DNA of 5,901 nt from JAXHNE01 sp038316995. GTDB lineage: Bacteria > Patescibacteriota > Saccharimonadia > Saccharimonadales > JAXHNE01. Numbering within the stretch: the first letter of the stretch is position 1; each line of letters starts with the position of its first letter. The notes under the pieces were generated by a model, which was not told where the DNA came from, did not search any database, and was given only the letters and a program-made list of their open reading frames with translations. The DNA lies in contig JBBQAZ010000036.1 in assembly GCA_038316995.1 (NCBI GenBank), positions 1 through 5,901 on the forward strand, written 5' to 3'. Both the position numbers and the translations under genes were made by a program. Below are positions 5,332 through 5,901 of the stretch, in pieces.

Positions 5332-5901
5332 TTACTGTGAATAAAGGTTGTGATTTTTCTCAAGTATCGCGTTAGTAAAATTTATAAGCTTTTGACGCTT
5401 CTGTTCTGAGCGGACATCACAGACCGACTGCCTGTCGCTACAATCATGTGGATAGCTTACCGATACAACCATAAAATATCGGCGGCCCTGTACTGGCAAG
5501 ACTGTTATATGCTTTGAAAAGTCACCTGATGCATAGCTTTTTATAAGCACTACCTTGTCATTTACAGAATAAGGTTCAAAACGGCAATCGGTATCTGTTG
5601 ATAAAAATACGTGCTGCGAGCCATCGTATAAGCAGTAACCTTCGATTCCGTAATCTTTGAGTGGCTGAAATTTAAATCCAGGGCCATCATAAAAAGCAAT
5701 GTTAAAATCCCTAGATTCCAACGATATTAAAGCATCAAACACTAAGGCTTCTGCCTTCATCGGTGCCTGTAATTCTGGATATTGAAAAGCAAAACCAAGA
5801 GTCTTAACGGTAAATAGCTCGAACCCTTCCTCTGGCTTAACGCTAATAGTACGAGTCACTGGCTTCTTTTCTTGTTCGACTTTATGGGGATCATCACGTA
5901 A
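5332..5901 (-). CDS. Unrecognised, probably exported protein (C-terminal 189 codons, cut by window edge)
   Basis: I do not recognise this gene. The frame is open from the right edge to a TAA at 5332-5334. Fourteen codons (LRDDPHKVEQEKKP) precede the GTG at 5857-5859, so that GTG is probably an internal valine and the real start lies outside the window. The visible 189 residues begin with a charged, proline-containing linker (about 1-26), of the kind that often follows a signal anchor or lipoprotein cysteine. A segment FTVKTLGFAFQYPELQ (30-45) follows, resembling the 'gf.f.YP' opening of many exported CPR proteins and PsbP-like lipoproteins. The rest alternates in short strands. Four cysteines (C90, C106, C154, C161) and no hydrophobic helix in the visible part suggest a folded extracytoplasmic domain, possibly with two disulfides. 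It ends 23 nt before pcrA. Coding status is well supported by the long open frame and its placement; function and localisation are inference. Confidence 0.75.
   Translation of the reverse strand, partial: LRDDPHKVEQEKKPVTRTISVKPEEGFELFTVKTLGFAFQYPELQAPMKAEALVFDALISLESRDFNIAFYDGPGFKFQPLKDYGIEGYCLYDGSQHVFLSTDTDCRFEPYSVNDKVVLIKSYASGDFSKHITVLPVQGRRYFMVVSVSYPHDCSDRQSVCDVRSEQKRQKLINFTNAILEKNHNLYSQ

Noticed and set aside
5335..5346. TTCACA hexamer as the -35 box of pcrA.
   Set aside because: It is five of six to consensus, but the spacer to the -10 hexamer is 11 nt, well short of the usual 16-18.
5857..5859. GTG as the true start of the rightmost gene.
   Set aside because: The frame continues open through 14 more codons to the window edge, and the visible protein would lack any export signal. 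It is more likely an internal valine.

Overview
The window reads as ordinary chromosomal DNA from a small-genome bacterium. My best guess is Patescibacteria/CPR, probably Saccharibacteria (TM7) or a relative. The evidence is: composition that looks moderately AT-rich; tight packing of genes on one strand; no Shine-Dalgarno sequence in front of any start; an RsmA with the KSLGQHWL N-terminal variant; and a cell-wall protein combining DUF348, G5 and an APF-like lysozyme fold. UGA is used as a stop (923-925) and no open frame needs UGA read as an amino acid, so the glycine-UGA code of Gracilibacteria/Absconditabacteria is unlikely. This placement is an inference from protein character; no rRNA is present to confirm it.

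All six genes lie on the minus strand, so transcription runs from the right edge to the left edge. In order: (1) the C-terminal part of an unrecognised, probably exported, cysteine-bearing protein (5901-5332, cut by the window edge); (2) a complete PcrA/UvrD superfamily 1 DNA helicase (5308-3116); (3) a membrane-anchored wall protein with DUF348-like repeats, a G5 domain and a C-terminal lysozyme-like domain, related in architecture to RpfB/YabE (3022-1778); (4) a three-helix membrane protein resembling the C-terminal half of DUF2207 proteins (1774-923), only 3 nt behind gene 3; (5) a single-domain PPC/DUF296 protein (908-468); (6) the N-terminal 148 codons of RsmA/KsgA, the 16S rRNA adenine dimethyltransferase (444-1, cut by the window edge). 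No intergenic gap exceeds about 95 nt. I see no tRNA, rRNA, mobile element, CRISPR array or convincing terminator.

Housekeeping functions (DNA repair/replication helicase, rRNA modification) flank a small envelope module (genes 3 and 4). The order wall-hydrolase gene then ksgA echoes the rpfB-ksgA pair of Actinobacteria and the yabE-rnmV-ksgA region of Bacillus, but here two different genes sit between them.

The most interesting regulatory signal is a recurring extended -10 motif (TGnTAnnnT). It ends 6, 8 and 10 nt before the start codons of rsmA, the PPC gene and pcrA, which is the geometry expected for leaderless or nearly leaderless mRNAs. A fourth copy stands about 55 nt before the wall-protein start. 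I did not find a convincing novel system; the envelope module and the leaderless pattern are the parts most worth following up.
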